DNA from: Aulosira sp. FACHB-615
GTDB lineage: Bacteria > Cyanobacteriota > Cyanobacteriia > Cyanobacteriales > Nostocaceae
Assembly: GCF_014698045.1 (NCBI RefSeq)
Contig: NZ_JACJSE010000024.1
Location: 1-64,000 of the forward strand
DNA: 64,000 nucleotides
Direction: 5' to 3'
Below, piece by piece: positions 53,461 through 62,129 of the stretch. Position 1 is the stretch's first letter, and the number at the start of each line of letters is the position of its first letter. The translations under genes and the position numbers were made by a program. Below the pieces are notes generated by a model, which was given only the letters and a program-made list of their open reading frames with translations, was not told the DNA's origin and searched no databases.

Positions 53461-53558
53461 TTTTGACCCCAATTCCTACTGACTTTTGACGGCTGCGGTT
53501 TATTTAGATCACAAGAAAAAGTTAAATTTCTATTAAAATATGTCAATTATGAGCAGAT

Positions 53559-53572
53559 GTAGCAAACTCTAC
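53559..53572 (+). promoter_or_regulatory. NtcA-binding box upstream of ntcB
   Basis: GTAGCAAACTCTAC is a perfect GTA-N8-TAC site, the NtcA consensus. A TAACTT lies 22 bases further on, the usual distance to the -10 box in NtcA-activated promoters, and the start codon follows 37 bases later. Confidence 0.75.
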
Positions 53573-53636
53573 TAAATTTTGTGAGGAAAACCGTTAACTT
53601 GATGAGAGCCGTAAATGTAATTCAGGCTACCTTCAC

Positions 53637-54572
53637 ATGCGACTAGAACAGTTGCAAGCTTTTTTGGCGATCGCAGACAGTGGCAGCTTCCAACAAGCAG
53701 CCCGACAATGTGGTGTCACTCAATCAACTATTAGCCGCCAAATTCAAGCTTTAGAGGCTGATTTGGGTGTGGAACTGTTTCACCGCAACACTCATGCTAA
53801 ATTAACTTTGGGCGGGGAACGTTTATTGCCGCGTGTCCGCAAGATTTGTCAGGAGTGGCAAGTTGCTACCCAAGAATTAGTAGATTTAATGGCGGGTAAG
53901 CAACCAGAGTTGTGCATTGCTTCGATTCATTCTCTTTGTGCTTCTTACTTACCGCCAGTATTACAAAAGTTCTGCCGAGATTATCCCGAAGTGCAGTTGC
54001 GGGTAACATCTTTGGGGAGCGATCGCGCCCTGAAGGTTCTCAAAGATGGTTTAGTAGATTTAGCGATCGTCATGAATAATCGCTTTTTAACCACCGGCAG
54101 GGAAATGGTGGTGGAAGTTTTATACGAAGAACCAATCGAAGTCCTCATCGCCGCTAATCATCCTCTCGCCCAATATGAACGCATTCCTTGGTCAGAATTG
54201 GTGCGTTATCCCCAAGTGGTATTTAAAGATGGCTATGGAATGCAACGGTTAGTCCAAGATAAATTTGAGCGTTTAGAAGCCACACTCCATGCGGCTTTAG
54301 AAGTCAATACTTTAGATGCGTTTCGGGGTGTGGTGCGTCAAGGTGAATTAATTGCCTTACTTCCGACTTCGGCGTTAGTCGAATCGCGTCACGACTCAAC
54401 TTTAGCCGTGCGTCCTTTAGCCAATAATCCCTTAGATAATTCTGGGTTGACTCGCCGCGTCGTTATGGTCACAACCCAAGACCGCCTGCAAATTCCCCCG
54501 ATTAAACATTTTTGGGAATTGGTGTTAGAAAATATTCCGCCGCAATCAAAAGAACAGCGATCGGCTTCCTGA
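53637..54572 (+). CDS. ntcB: LysR-family nitrogen regulator NtcB
   Basis: This 311-residue LysR regulator has a winged HTH (residues 1 to about 60, MRLEQLQAFLAIADSGSFQQ) and a periplasmic-binding-type effector domain. The sequence resembles NtcB throughout, as I remember it (CASYLPPVLQKFC, LGSDRALKVLKDGLVDLAIV, GYGMQRLVQDKFERL, VVMVTTQDRLQIPPI). NtcB activates nitrate assimilation genes when nitrate or nitrite is present, and ntcB itself is NtcA-activated; the NtcA box upstream supports the call. Nitrate genes are not in the window. Another LysR type is possible but less likely. Confidence 0.8.
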   Translation: MRLEQLQAFLAIADSGSFQQAARQCGVTQSTISRQIQALEADLGVELFHRNTHAKLTLGGERLLPRVRKICQEWQVATQELVDLMAGKQPELCIASIHSLCASYLPPVLQKFCRDYPEVQLRVTSLGSDRALKVLKDGLVDLAIVMNNRFLTTGREMVVEVLYEEPIEVLIAANHPLAQYERIPWSELVRYPQVVFKDGYGMQRLVQDKFERLEATLHAALEVNTLDAFRGVVRQGELIALLPTSALVESRHDSTLAVRPLANNPLDNSGLTRRVVMVTTQDRLQIPPIKHFWELVLENIPPQSKEQRSAS

Positions 54573-54786
54573 AGTATGATTAGTCAACAGTCCATAGTCA
54601 ATGGTCAACCAATTTTAGATTTTGGATTTTAGATTTTAGATTGTCTGCACCCATAAAGGGAGCGACCAATTTGAGACTTTGGATTTTAGATTCAATTCCA
54701 CTATCCAAAATTTAAAATCTAAACTTTGGAGGGTCAATTTCTGTACCAATGACCAATGACCAATGACAAATGACCAGTGACCAAAT
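54573..54786. repeat. spacer with ATGACCA repeats
   Basis: The spacer has repeated TTTTAGATTT words and then about five copies of CAATGAC/AATGACCA (54747-54783), the complement of the GTCATT repeats near nadE. Confidence 0.6.
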
Positions 54787-55854
54787 ATGAGCAATATCTT
54801 CAGGGAACTACTCAAAAAGGTAGGCAGTGGCAATCACACAGGCGAAAATTTAACTCGTGCGGAAGCTGCGATCGCTACTAAAATGATTTTGTTGGGAGAA
54901 GCCACACCAGCCCAAATCGGCGCATTCTTAATTGCCCATCGCATCAAACGACCAACGGGCGAAGAGTTGGCAGGAATGTTAGATACATACAATGAACTAG
55001 GGCCAAAACTCCAGCCGATCAACGCTACATCGCCTGTGATGGTGTTGGGAATACCTTATGATGGCAGAACTCGGACTGCACCCATTAGCAACGTTACAGC
55101 TTTAATTCTCGCGGCGGCTGGACAACCTGTGGTGATGCACGGTGGCGATCGCTTACCCACCAAATATGGTTTACCTTTAATCGAAGTTTGGCAAGGTTTA
55201 GGCGTTGATTGGACTGCTTTATCTTTACCTCAAACCCAGCAAGTCTTTGCACAAACCAAAATTGGCTTTATCTACACACCTCGTCATTTCCCCTTAACTA
55301 ACAGTATTTGGGAATACCGCGACCAACTAGGTAAACGTCCACCTTTTGCCACAATGGAATTAATTTGGTGTCCTTATGCGGGTGATACTCACCTAATTGC
55401 CGGGTTTGTTCATCCCCCCACCGAAGGAATGTTTCAATCTGCATTAGAATTAAGAGAAGTAAGAAAATATACTTTAGTTAAAGGCTTAGAAGGAAGTGGT
55501 GACTTACCACGCGATCGCACCGCAATTATCGCTTTATCTCCATCGCCAGATTTAGCCAGGTTATTTCTCTCACCCCATGATTACGGGTTTACCACCAAAA
55601 ACGTCCCTTTAGGCACCACTGAAGAATTAATCACCCAAATTCAAGAGGTTCTAGCAGGCAAACCAGGGGAATTATTACAAACAGCTTTATGGAATGGGGG
55701 ATTTTATCTCTGGCGCAGTGGTATGTGTTCAGATATGGCATCAGGTATCGCCACAGCCAAAGAATTATTAACTAATGGTGTAGTCGCGGCTAAATTGCAA
55801 GAGTTGAGGCAAATAGTTAATTCAACTTCCCAGAATGCCTTGCAGCATATTTAA
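54787..55854 (+). CDS. TrpD2/YbiB-like anthranilate phosphoribosyltransferase-family protein
   Basis: This 355-residue protein has the fold of anthranilate phosphoribosyltransferase (N-terminal helical bundle; LTRAEAAIATKMILLGEATP; RIKRPTGEELAGMLDTYNEL; VMHGGDRLPTKYGLPLIEVW). The PRPP-binding DGTGD-like motif of TrpD is not clear, so this is the TrpD2 type, some members of which bind nucleic acids. It follows ntcB on the same strand after a 214-bp repeat spacer. Its physiological role is unknown. Confidence 0.85.
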   Translation: MSNIFRELLKKVGSGNHTGENLTRAEAAIATKMILLGEATPAQIGAFLIAHRIKRPTGEELAGMLDTYNELGPKLQPINATSPVMVLGIPYDGRTRTAPISNVTALILAAAGQPVVMHGGDRLPTKYGLPLIEVWQGLGVDWTALSLPQTQQVFAQTKIGFIYTPRHFPLTNSIWEYRDQLGKRPPFATMELIWCPYAGDTHLIAGFVHPPTEGMFQSALELREVRKYTLVKGLEGSGDLPRDRTAIIALSPSPDLARLFLSPHDYGFTTKNVPLGTTEELITQIQEVLAGKPGELLQTALWNGGFYLWRSGMCSDMASGIATAKELLTNGVVAAKLQELRQIVNSTSQNALQHI

Positions 55855-55889
55855 TTACTTTTACAATCCAAATATTATGATGTCTTGTT

Positions 55890-56069
55890 TACAGCAAGCG
55901 ATCGCTTGTCCTGTTGTCCAATAAATTTCTCCAACCCTTACCCAGCATAGTGTTTCGCTTCTTCACTGCCGATGAATTGCAGCAAATTGCGATCGCCGCA
56001 GGTTTTCATCCAGACTGTGTACAGGTGGAAACTCGCGGAGTATACGGCACGCTCAAATGTATCAAGTAA
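55890..56069 (+). pseudogene. SAM-methyltransferase C-terminal remnant
   Basis: The plus frame reads VFRFFTADELQQIAIAAGFH, then PDCVQVETRGVYGTLKCIK and stop. This looks like the C-terminus of a class I SAM-dependent methyltransferase (FFTxxELxxIAxxAGF). An in-frame TGA near 55882 and lack of any upstream SAM-binding domain show that only the last 60 codons or fewer remain. A HIP1 site is within it. Confidence 0.55.
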
Positions 56070-56070
56070 A

Positions 56071-56973
56071 TTATTCACCAATAGATAACACCAGACCTTC
56101 ACAGGCTAGTAAACCTTGGGCAAAAGTTGCTTTTACATCAGTTTGCACTTGATCGAGAAAGTCATCCTCATCATCGGGATGGTGATGGGAAATCACTAAT
56201 TTCTTCACTGCTGCATTTTGGGCTACTTCTACAGCCGCTTGCCAGTGTACATCCGTCGATTCGTGGCTATTGGCTGTTGGTGGAACGTAAGTAGCATTTG
56301 CAATTAGCAAATCTACACCTTTTACCAGTTGTAAAATCTGCTCTTGATCAACAGGATCAGCATTTTTGGTTAAATCGGTAACGTAGGCAACACTTTTATT
56401 CTGCCAGGAAACTCGGTAGCCAACAGAACGCTGTGTTTGATTAATCAAGGCTGTGGTAACTGTGACATCATCTAGCTGCACATCATTACCGGGAATCACA
56501 TTATGGAAATGCAATTCCGACTGCATTACCTGGAGTGGATAAGGAAAGTGCGGCTGTAACATCTGATCACAAAGGCACTGTTTAATGGAAGCACTGTTAG
56601 AAGCAGCCGAACCATAAATATGAAAGCGGTTTTCTGGGACAAATGCTGGTGCAAAAAACGGAAACCCTTGAATGCGATTTGATTGAGAATTGGTAAAAAA
56701 TAAATGTGCTTCTATCGGTTGTTGCAGTTGTCGCAAAGATTTACCGAGAATACGTAGACCAGTTCCACCATCAAAAATCAAGCGTTTACCTGCTACTTGT
56801 ATTTCTATACAAGCAGTATTTCCGCCATAACGATCGGCGTTACTAGCTGGGGTGGCGATTAAACCTCTGACACCCCAAAATTGCACAAAAAATTCACCCA
56901 CGGAACTACTAGCGGTTGTAGTTGCGGTTTCAGTTACGGAACTTTGGAAATCCGACGGCGCAAGATTTGACAT
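56071..56973 (-). CDS. metallo-beta-lactamase-fold protein with lost HxHxDH motif
   Basis: This 300-residue protein has the MBL-fold layout of phosphodiesterase-like hydrolases (FWGVRGLIATPASNADRYGG; RLIFDGGTGLRIL). The position of the metal-binding HxHxDH motif reads FFTNSQSNRIQGFPFF: all the histidines and the Asp are replaced. A later acidic-histidine patch (ISHHHPDDEDDF) remains. It is therefore probably a non-catalytic member, unless a different site is used. It lies 12 bp past panD on the same strand. Confidence 0.85.
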   Translation of the reverse strand: MSNLAPSDFQSSVTETATTTASSSVGEFFVQFWGVRGLIATPASNADRYGGNTACIEIQVAGKRLIFDGGTGLRILGKSLRQLQQPIEAHLFFTNSQSNRIQGFPFFAPAFVPENRFHIYGSAASNSASIKQCLCDQMLQPHFPYPLQVMQSELHFHNVIPGNDVQLDDVTVTTALINQTQRSVGYRVSWQNKSVAYVTDLTKNADPVDQEQILQLVKGVDLLIANATYVPPTANSHESTDVHWQAAVEVAQNAAVKKLVISHHHPDDEDDFLDQVQTDVKATFAQGLLACEGLVLSIGE

Positions 56974-56985
56974 TTTTCTGACAAT

Positions 56986-57369
56986 TTAGACCTTACTGAG
57001 CAGGTCATCGTAGTGCCGCACTTCTAATAGTCGGTTTTTTTCGTCCACAATGACTACCGTAGGAGAGTAATTTTTTAACTCTTCCAAAGAGAACTGCCCG
57101 TAAGCCATTATAATCAAGCGATCGCCCACAATGCCTAGACGTGCCGCCGCCCCATTTAGCTCAATAATTCCCGAATTGGCTGGAGCCTTGATTGTGTATG
57201 TAATAAAACGTTCACCATTGGCAACATTGACGACTTGCACTTGCTCGTAGGGTAAAATACCAGCCTTGTCTAACAACATTTCATCGATGCTGATACTACC
57301 TACGTAGTTAATATTCGCCCCAGTCAGGGTGCAATTGTGTATTTTTGCCAAAAGAACTGTACGCTGCAT
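56986..57369 (-). CDS. panD: aspartate 1-decarboxylase
   Basis: This 127-residue pyruvoyl enzyme makes beta-alanine for pantothenate and coenzyme A. It begins MQRTVLLAKIHNCTLTGANI and has the self-cleavage site in YVGSISID (Gly-Ser bond). GIIELNGAAARLGIVGDRLI is also conserved. The start is the ATG at 57369; the frame to 57408 adds no family-like residues. The adjacent MBL-fold gene is 12 bp downstream, so the pair is probably one operon. Confidence 0.95.
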   Translation of the reverse strand: MQRTVLLAKIHNCTLTGANINYVGSISIDEMLLDKAGILPYEQVQVVNVANGERFITYTIKAPANSGIIELNGAAARLGIVGDRLIIMAYGQFSLEELKNYSPTVVIVDEKNRLLEVRHYDDLLSKV

Positions 57370-57458
57370 TATTTTTGAGGTTTTTTGATTGCCTGACTCT
57401 AGTATCACAAAAGCATCCAGCCGTTGTAAAATGACGGGGTTTTAAACTCAATTTTTCT

Positions 57459-57588
57459 AGGACTTACGCAACTGGCATATTTTTCTGTAGGGTGTGTGAC
57501 GCAACGAGAAGATTTGAACATAGTCATCAGATTTTCAGATTTATAGCGTCACGCACCAACCACCAATTGTGACACTTACGTGAGTCCT
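57459..57588. mobile_element. MITE, AGGACTTACGCA family, copy E (130 bp), decayed
   Basis: The left end AGGACTTACGCA is perfect, while the right end reads CTTACGTGAGTCCT, so this copy is older. The core (GTGTGTGACGCAACGAG ... GCGTCACGCACC) differs from the other four. Confidence 0.7.
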
Positions 57589-57595
57589 GTTTTCT

Positions 57596-57892
57596 TTAAA
57601 GCTCTAAGCTCTCTTGTGCCGAATGCCAAAACCTAGCAATACTGATTCGTTGTTTATCTTCTTCTACACGATAAATAATTCGGTAAGGCTTAAGAATCAG
57701 CTGACGGATATGAGAATCATTAAATTCCGGTACTTTTTGACCTCGGAGAGGAAACTGGCTTAACTCTTTGGTTTTTTCCAAGAGTTGCTGACCCAATTTT
57801 CTTGCAGCTTCAGGATTACTTAAGGCAATGTACCTAACAATAGCTTCCAAATCTCCTATAGCTTTTGGAGAGAGAACTACTTGGTAGTCCAT
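57596..57892 (-). CDS. RelE/ParE-family toxin
   Basis: This 98-residue toxin is of the RelE/ParE superfamily (VVLSPKAIGDLEAIVRYIAL; FPLRGQKVPEF; IRQLILKPYRIIYRVEED), which blocks translation or gyrase. The basic C-terminal strand motifs are present; I cannot tell RelE from ParE activity. Its start overlaps the antitoxin gene by 16 bp. It lies 7 bp from a MITE. Confidence 0.88.
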   Translation of the reverse strand: MDYQVVLSPKAIGDLEAIVRYIALSNPEAARKLGQQLLEKTKELSQFPLRGQKVPEFNDSHIRQLILKPYRIIYRVEEDKQRISIARFWHSAQESLEL

Positions 57893-58062
57893 GCTGCAAT
57901 CATTTGCTCAACAGCCTCAATCGACACTCCTTGACCTTGGTCAATTTCTGCTAAACCCTCTCTGACAGCAGCAATAAACTCAATTTCCCGCACTATATCA
58001 CGAAGAGAGACGTGAGGAGGTAATCTTTTCACAAGTTCCAGAACTGTTTCTCTATCACTCAT
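57877..58062 (-). CDS. antitoxin partner of RelE/ParE toxin
   Basis: This 61-residue antitoxin (MSDRETVLELVKRLPPHVSL; RDIVREIEFIAAVREGLAEI; SIEAVEQMIAAWTTK) precedes and overlaps the toxin, the standard layout. The first 45 residues match the pattern of the orphan at 41243-41422; only this one has the toxin-binding tail. Confidence 0.85.
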   Translation of the reverse strand: MSDRETVLELVKRLPPHVSLRDIVREIEFIAAVREGLAEIDQGQGVSIEAVEQMIAAWTTK

Positions 58063-58127
58063 AGCAGTTTATTTTTTGATTCCGAGATCAAAATGATTTT
58101 AGCTCAAATGTGAAGATTGCTGAGGAG

Positions 58128-58220
58128 CCAGTACTCAGTGCTGAGTGCTGAGTATTGTTGCCCATTATGTAGCACTAACATCTAGATGCTGTAGGCGTTT
58201 GCTCAACTCTCAGCACTCAA
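58128..58220. repeat. CAGCACTCAG-type dispersed repeat
   Basis: GTACTCAGTGCTGAGTGCTGAGTA near 58132 is partly self-complementary and belongs to the same word family as the insert in nadE. A second CTCAGCACTC lies at 58206. Confidence 0.6.
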
Positions 58221-58223
58221 AGA

Positions 58224-58733
58224 TTATTTAGCAGCTTGGATGCACTTTTCTACCAAAGCTGCAACTGTACCAACATCTTGCCAACCGAGAATTTCAGTTA
58301 CTTTCTTTTCCAAGTTTTTATAACTGCGGAAAAATTCAGCAATCTCATCTAAACGGTGCGGTGCTACGTCATTGAGAGATTTGACATGGGTATAGCGTGG
58401 GTCTTTGTCTGGTACACAAAGAATTTTTTCATCGCGATCGCCACCATCAATCATCTCTAACATACCTATTGGGCGTGCAGCAATGATACAACCAGGAAAA
58501 GTTGGCTCATCGATGATCACCATCCCATCTAGAGGGTCGCCATCATCAGCCAAAGTATTCGGCACAAAACCATAGTCGTAGGGATATCTTACCGAAGAAT
58601 AAAGCACTCGGTCTAGGGCAAAAGCTTCCAGTTCTTTGTCATACTCGTATTTATTCTTGCTTCCACCTGGGATTTCAATCAGAACGTTCAGAATACCCGG
58701 TTTTGGTTGAGCAGGAATACGGGATAAGTCCAC
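58224..58733 (-). CDS. ppa: inorganic pyrophosphatase (family I)
   Basis: This 169-residue enzyme hydrolyses pyrophosphate and drives biosynthesis. Catalytic and Mg-binding residues are in RYPYDYGFVPNTLADDGDPL, DGMVIID and DEKILCVPDKDPRY. Length and motifs are normal for a cytosolic family I PPase. It is monocistronic. Confidence 0.96.
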   Translation of the reverse strand: MDLSRIPAQPKPGILNVLIEIPGGSKNKYEYDKELEAFALDRVLYSSVRYPYDYGFVPNTLADDGDPLDGMVIIDEPTFPGCIIAARPIGMLEMIDGGDRDEKILCVPDKDPRYTHVKSLNDVAPHRLDEIAEFFRSYKNLEKKVTEILGWQDVGTVAALVEKCIQAAK

Positions 58734-59058
58734 AACAACACTCCTTGGCTAACAGTAAATTGGGGATGCACTCTGTTTAGTTCCCCGTGTAGAATTTTAT
58801 GGCCAAGATGCACTTCTGCCCAAAGTATTTTCTCACACAACCAGAATCTGACAAAGTTCCACACCCAAATCATCCTGAATTTTGAGTGAAGTTGCTGCTA
58901 CTACCTAAAAATTCTGGTTTTAAGAATAAAGAGAAAGTTCTCAATTTTGAGTACTTAATTATGATTTTGTAGTAATGATTCTGCCATCCGAGGGATGTGT
59001 CAATACTTAAAGAATGGCTAATCTAAAACTAACATTTAATCAATAAATATATAGAATT
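58734..59058. other. gene-free spacer
   Basis: This spacer of 325 bp between divergent genes has no gene or hairpin I can support. Confidence 0.4.
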
Positions 59059-59316
59059 ATGCCATCTGCAAAACCATTGTACGGCACAGAGCTAGTAGAT
59101 TGTGCCAGAGCAAATGCCAAGCAAGGAATTGAAACTGCTGCTTATCAATGTGGCTATGGCGACGATCTCAATACGTTTGCCCAAGAACTCCGACAAGCTT
59201 GTGAACAAATGAATTTACAAGTCAAAGAATTGAGTGAATTAATTACAGATCAAGATATGATTCTCGAAATAGGTACTGGTGAAATTATTGCCCCAGATAC
59301 AGCCTCAGAATTATAA
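59059..59316 (+). CDS. small conserved-looking cyanobacterial protein
   Basis: This 85-residue soluble protein has LYGTELVDCARANAKQGIET and AAYQCGYGDDLNTFAQELRQ, then a helix ending LSELITDQDMILEIG. The two spaced Cys residues are notable. I do not know its function. It is transcribed alone. Confidence 0.65.
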   Translation: MPSAKPLYGTELVDCARANAKQGIETAAYQCGYGDDLNTFAQELRQACEQMNLQVKELSELITDQDMILEIGTGEIIAPDTASEL

Positions 59317-59537
59317 ACACAGCATCCTTGGAGATGTACCTGACATATAGTGCGATCGCTCTTCACCACTGTTGTTAAATCTTATACCATTTCCCAAAGT
59401 TGCTAATACAAATCACTTCCATCACCCCTCTGCTTCCGATCACCGAGCGTTCGCGCAGCGTCTCCGACAGGAGAAGTCGAGGTGCTACTCCCTTGCGATT
59501 TTGATATGATTTATGGTGCGATCGCCTTCTACCACAA
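59317..59537. repeat. spacer with duplicated gene end
   Basis: GTGCGATCGC followed by C/TTTC-ACCAC-TTAAATCTTA occurs at 59350-59385 and again at 59516-59548, the latter at the end of the acetyltransferase gene. The part between has CGTTCGCGCAGCGTCTCCGA, a common cyanobacterial repeat. It looks like repeat insertion with duplication of the gene end. Confidence 0.5.
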
Positions 59538-60077
59538 TTAAATCTTACGCTGCTTAATAGGTTGGGCAGGATTCCCGGCATAAATTGTCATCGCTTCTAA
59601 AGAACGTCCTGTAACTCCACCCAAAGTCAACACCGCACCCTTCCCAACAGTGACTCCAGGGCCAATTACTGATTTTGCAGCAATCCAACTACTTTCTTGA
59701 ATGTGAATTGGCGCAGTCATTAATTTAAAATCGGGATGACTCCAGTCATGGTTCCCAGTGCATAGATACACCCCTTGAGATATACATACATGACTTTCAA
59801 TTGTCACATTTGCTAGATTATCAATCCAAGCATCTTCTCCAATCCACACATGATCACCTACAGTTAATCGCCAGGGAAACTTCACCCGCGCTCCTGGTTT
59901 AATCCGCACATTCTGACCAATTTGCGCTCCAAAACTTCTGAGTAACCACACTTTTAACCCTGAAGCAGTAAACCACCGATTCTGCACTAACGCAGAACCC
60001 AGGAAATACCACAACACTTGTTTCCATAAAGGTGCGCCAGGAGTATAAGTACCAAGAGTGTAATTATCTAACCGCAT
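59538..60077 (-). CDS. WcaF-like LbH acetyltransferase
   Basis: This 179-residue left-handed beta-helix acetyltransferase has hexapeptide repeats (IGQNVRIKPGARVKFPWRL, VGDHVWIGEDAWIDNLANVT, VGKGAVLTLGGVT) and the CTGNHDWSHPDF loop with the catalytic His of the colanic acid WcaF type. It would acetylate a sugar in exopolysaccharide synthesis. No polysaccharide genes adjoin it. Confidence 0.88.
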   Translation of the reverse strand: MRLDNYTLGTYTPGAPLWKQVLWYFLGSALVQNRWFTASGLKVWLLRSFGAQIGQNVRIKPGARVKFPWRLTVGDHVWIGEDAWIDNLANVTIESHVCISQGVYLCTGNHDWSHPDFKLMTAPIHIQESSWIAAKSVIGPGVTVGKGAVLTLGGVTGRSLEAMTIYAGNPAQPIKQRKI

Positions 60078-61024
60078 ATATCAAGCTAATAATATAGTAA
60101 CCTATTTTAGTGAGTGTCCGAAAAATTCAGTTCTCGCTTGTCAAAAAATCAACTAGGAAATTTAAAATACAGTAATAAAGCTATAGAAAATGTTGGAAAC
60201 GTAAGTTTTAAAGTAAGTAAATAGATATTACTACAGAACAAATATTTTTCATAAGACATATTTCTATATATTGTTGCATCAAAAACAAGTTCTAAGCAGT
60301 TATCACAAAACTATATGAGAGAGTAGTGGAAAGCTGTCAGCTAAACTAGCTGAACTTTACAAAAACATATATCTTAGTCTATGCAAAGGATATGACATCA
60401 GATTCCATATATTTTCTTTTGTCACATTATAAAGATTATAAAGATTAACTGTGCAACAAAATTCAATCAAGCTTTTGCGAGAAACTGTCTTATCCTCAAC
60501 AGGAGTAGTGGTTGAAAATACTGAAAAATCAATCTTTTTTAGTTGTGGTGTACCTATAAATGTGTGAATCACCGAGAAGCAGTGCTATCTATATATTGCA
60601 AAGATACACAACTATAGCAAATGAAGATTTTATGAAGTGAATCAGCTAAATATTGTGTTCTCCATGTGTTGTATGTAAGTGTATTTATGTCAGCTTTATT
60701 TAGTAGATATCAACTAGCTTGATGGTAATTACGGAATCTTAAGTTTTAGAAAAACACAGAGTCTTGATAAAGTGCAATTACTTAAGTGTGGGTATGGATA
60801 CTCCATAAAACCTCTTGGTTAACCTAACATACTCACTTGAAATCCACTTGTGTGGATTCTGCGTACATTGCTTCAATTTAAACTTTTCTGGGCTACGTAA
60901 GTGTGTTTTCTTAAAAACGTAATTTTGCTAACAAGGGGCTGGTATCTGAGATAAATCTGGGAATTTTGCCACACAGCAATGTTGGTTTACTTAACACCTA
61001 CTTTTCTTTTGAGGAACAAACTAA
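60078..61024. other. 947-bp AT-rich spacer
   Basis: No gene is supported; the minus frame at 60357-60572 has no family or ribosome binding site. A tandem pair of ATTATAAAG (60426-60443) is followed by a partial third copy. The right end, with GAGGAAC 9 bases before the next ATG, holds the leader of the PEP-CTERM gene. Confidence 0.45.
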
Positions 61025-61669
61025 ATGGCAAATTTAAATATACTTAAAAAAGTGGCTACCGTGGCGGCAGTTTCTACCGTAGCATTAATGGCTACCACAG
61101 GAAAGGCTTCAGCTATCACTATTGACCTGGGTGGTACTTTTGGCACTGCTACAAGCTATAGCTACAGTCAAGGTGGTATTTCAGTGACAGCAACCGGAGT
61201 TGGAGCTAATCCAGCAGAAACATTACTATTTCGTAATAGCAATGGTTTAGGGGTAGTAACAGGCAACGATGGGAACGATAATAATCAAGTCGATGGCTTA
61301 GATATTAACGAAACCCTCAACTTATTGTTTAGTCCTCAAGTAAAACTCTTCAGAGCCATCTTTTCTCAAGTTGATGCTACTCCAGACGGAGATGAATACT
61401 CAATATTAGTAGATGGTTCTTTCCTTCAAAGTGGGAACATTGCTTCTATTGGCACTGGTACAGTCTCCGTAGCAATTAATAATTCTCCATTCGGCGCACT
61501 TTACTCTTTCACTGTTACCGATGGGGATGACGACTACTTCCTGAAAGCTGTTGAAGTCCAGCCTATTCCCGAACCTCTAACAATGGGTGGTATCGCTTTG
61601 GGTGCAACCTTTGGTGCATATCTCAGAAAGCGGTATTCCAAAAAAGACGAAAAGCTAGTCAAAGCTTAA
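61025..61669 (+). CDS. secreted PEP-CTERM protein
   Basis: This 214-residue protein has a signal peptide (MANLNILKKVATVAAVSTVA ... KASA), a beta-rich body with acidic NDGNDNNQVDGLDIN and PDGDEYSILVDG, and a PEP-CTERM module (PIPEPLTMGGIALG, a hydrophobic stretch, then RKRYSKKDEK). It is probably sorted by exosortase and anchored or released at the outer envelope. It is the second PEP-CTERM protein in the window, after 6325-7179. Confidence 0.85.
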   Translation: MANLNILKKVATVAAVSTVALMATTGKASAITIDLGGTFGTATSYSYSQGGISVTATGVGANPAETLLFRNSNGLGVVTGNDGNDNNQVDGLDINETLNLLFSPQVKLFRAIFSQVDATPDGDEYSILVDGSFLQSGNIASIGTGTVSVAINNSPFGALYSFTVTDGDDDYFLKAVEVQPIPEPLTMGGIALGATFGAYLRKRYSKKDEKLVKA

Positions 61670-61941
61670 TTCGTAACTCTTGGGTAAGATTCATATTATC
61701 AAACCCCAATTATTAACTTGCATTCCCTTCTTGTTTATCAGCTCTACTTGCAAACAAGTAAATCTGTTTTTGCAATTAAAAGCGATGAATTTCAGTGATT
61801 AACAATGAATTATGGCAGTAGCTAGAGTTCAGTTTTCTTAATTATCAACACCACTAAACTTTCTCAGTGTTTCAACAATTGAAAGATATTTACATCATCC
61901 GTTAACTCAACTTAACGTAAAAATCTACATTCTCACAAAGT

Positions 61942-61980
61942 GCCTAAAACTCATCTCAAATACGAGATTTAGGCTTTTTA
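61942..61980 (+). terminator. intrinsic terminator for the PEP-CTERM gene
   Basis: GCCTAAAACTC and GAGATTTAGGC pair with one mismatch, followed by TTTTTATT. It lies 270 bases past the stop codon, so the transcript has a long 3' region. Confidence 0.65.
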
Positions 61981-62071
61981 TTACAGCTAATAGAAGTATT
62001 TAAGCTAAAACCAGCATAGCCTATCAACAATACTCTTATTTTCCAATTTGTCTGCGAGATATGTAATAAGA

Positions 62072-62108
62072 AATAGCCTATGAATTTACTCATAGGCTAT
62101 TTTTTTAT
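62072..62108. terminator. bidirectional terminator
   Basis: AATAGCCTATG and CATAGGCTATT form an 11-bp perfect stem with an 8-base loop. TTTTTTT follows on the plus strand and TTCTTATT on the minus. It lies 22 bases after the stop codon of the large secreted gene, so it can end transcription from both sides. Confidence 0.8.
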
Positions 62109-62129
62109 TACGGTTTAATTTAGTTGCGT

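Noticed and set aside
60143..60156. AAAAAATCAACTAG resembling half of the XRE operator
   Set aside because: The other arm is absent, and it lies far from the repressor; probably chance in AT-rich DNA.
60357..60572. Minus-strand 71-codon frame in the AT-rich spacer
   Set aside because: No ribosome binding site and no recognised family.
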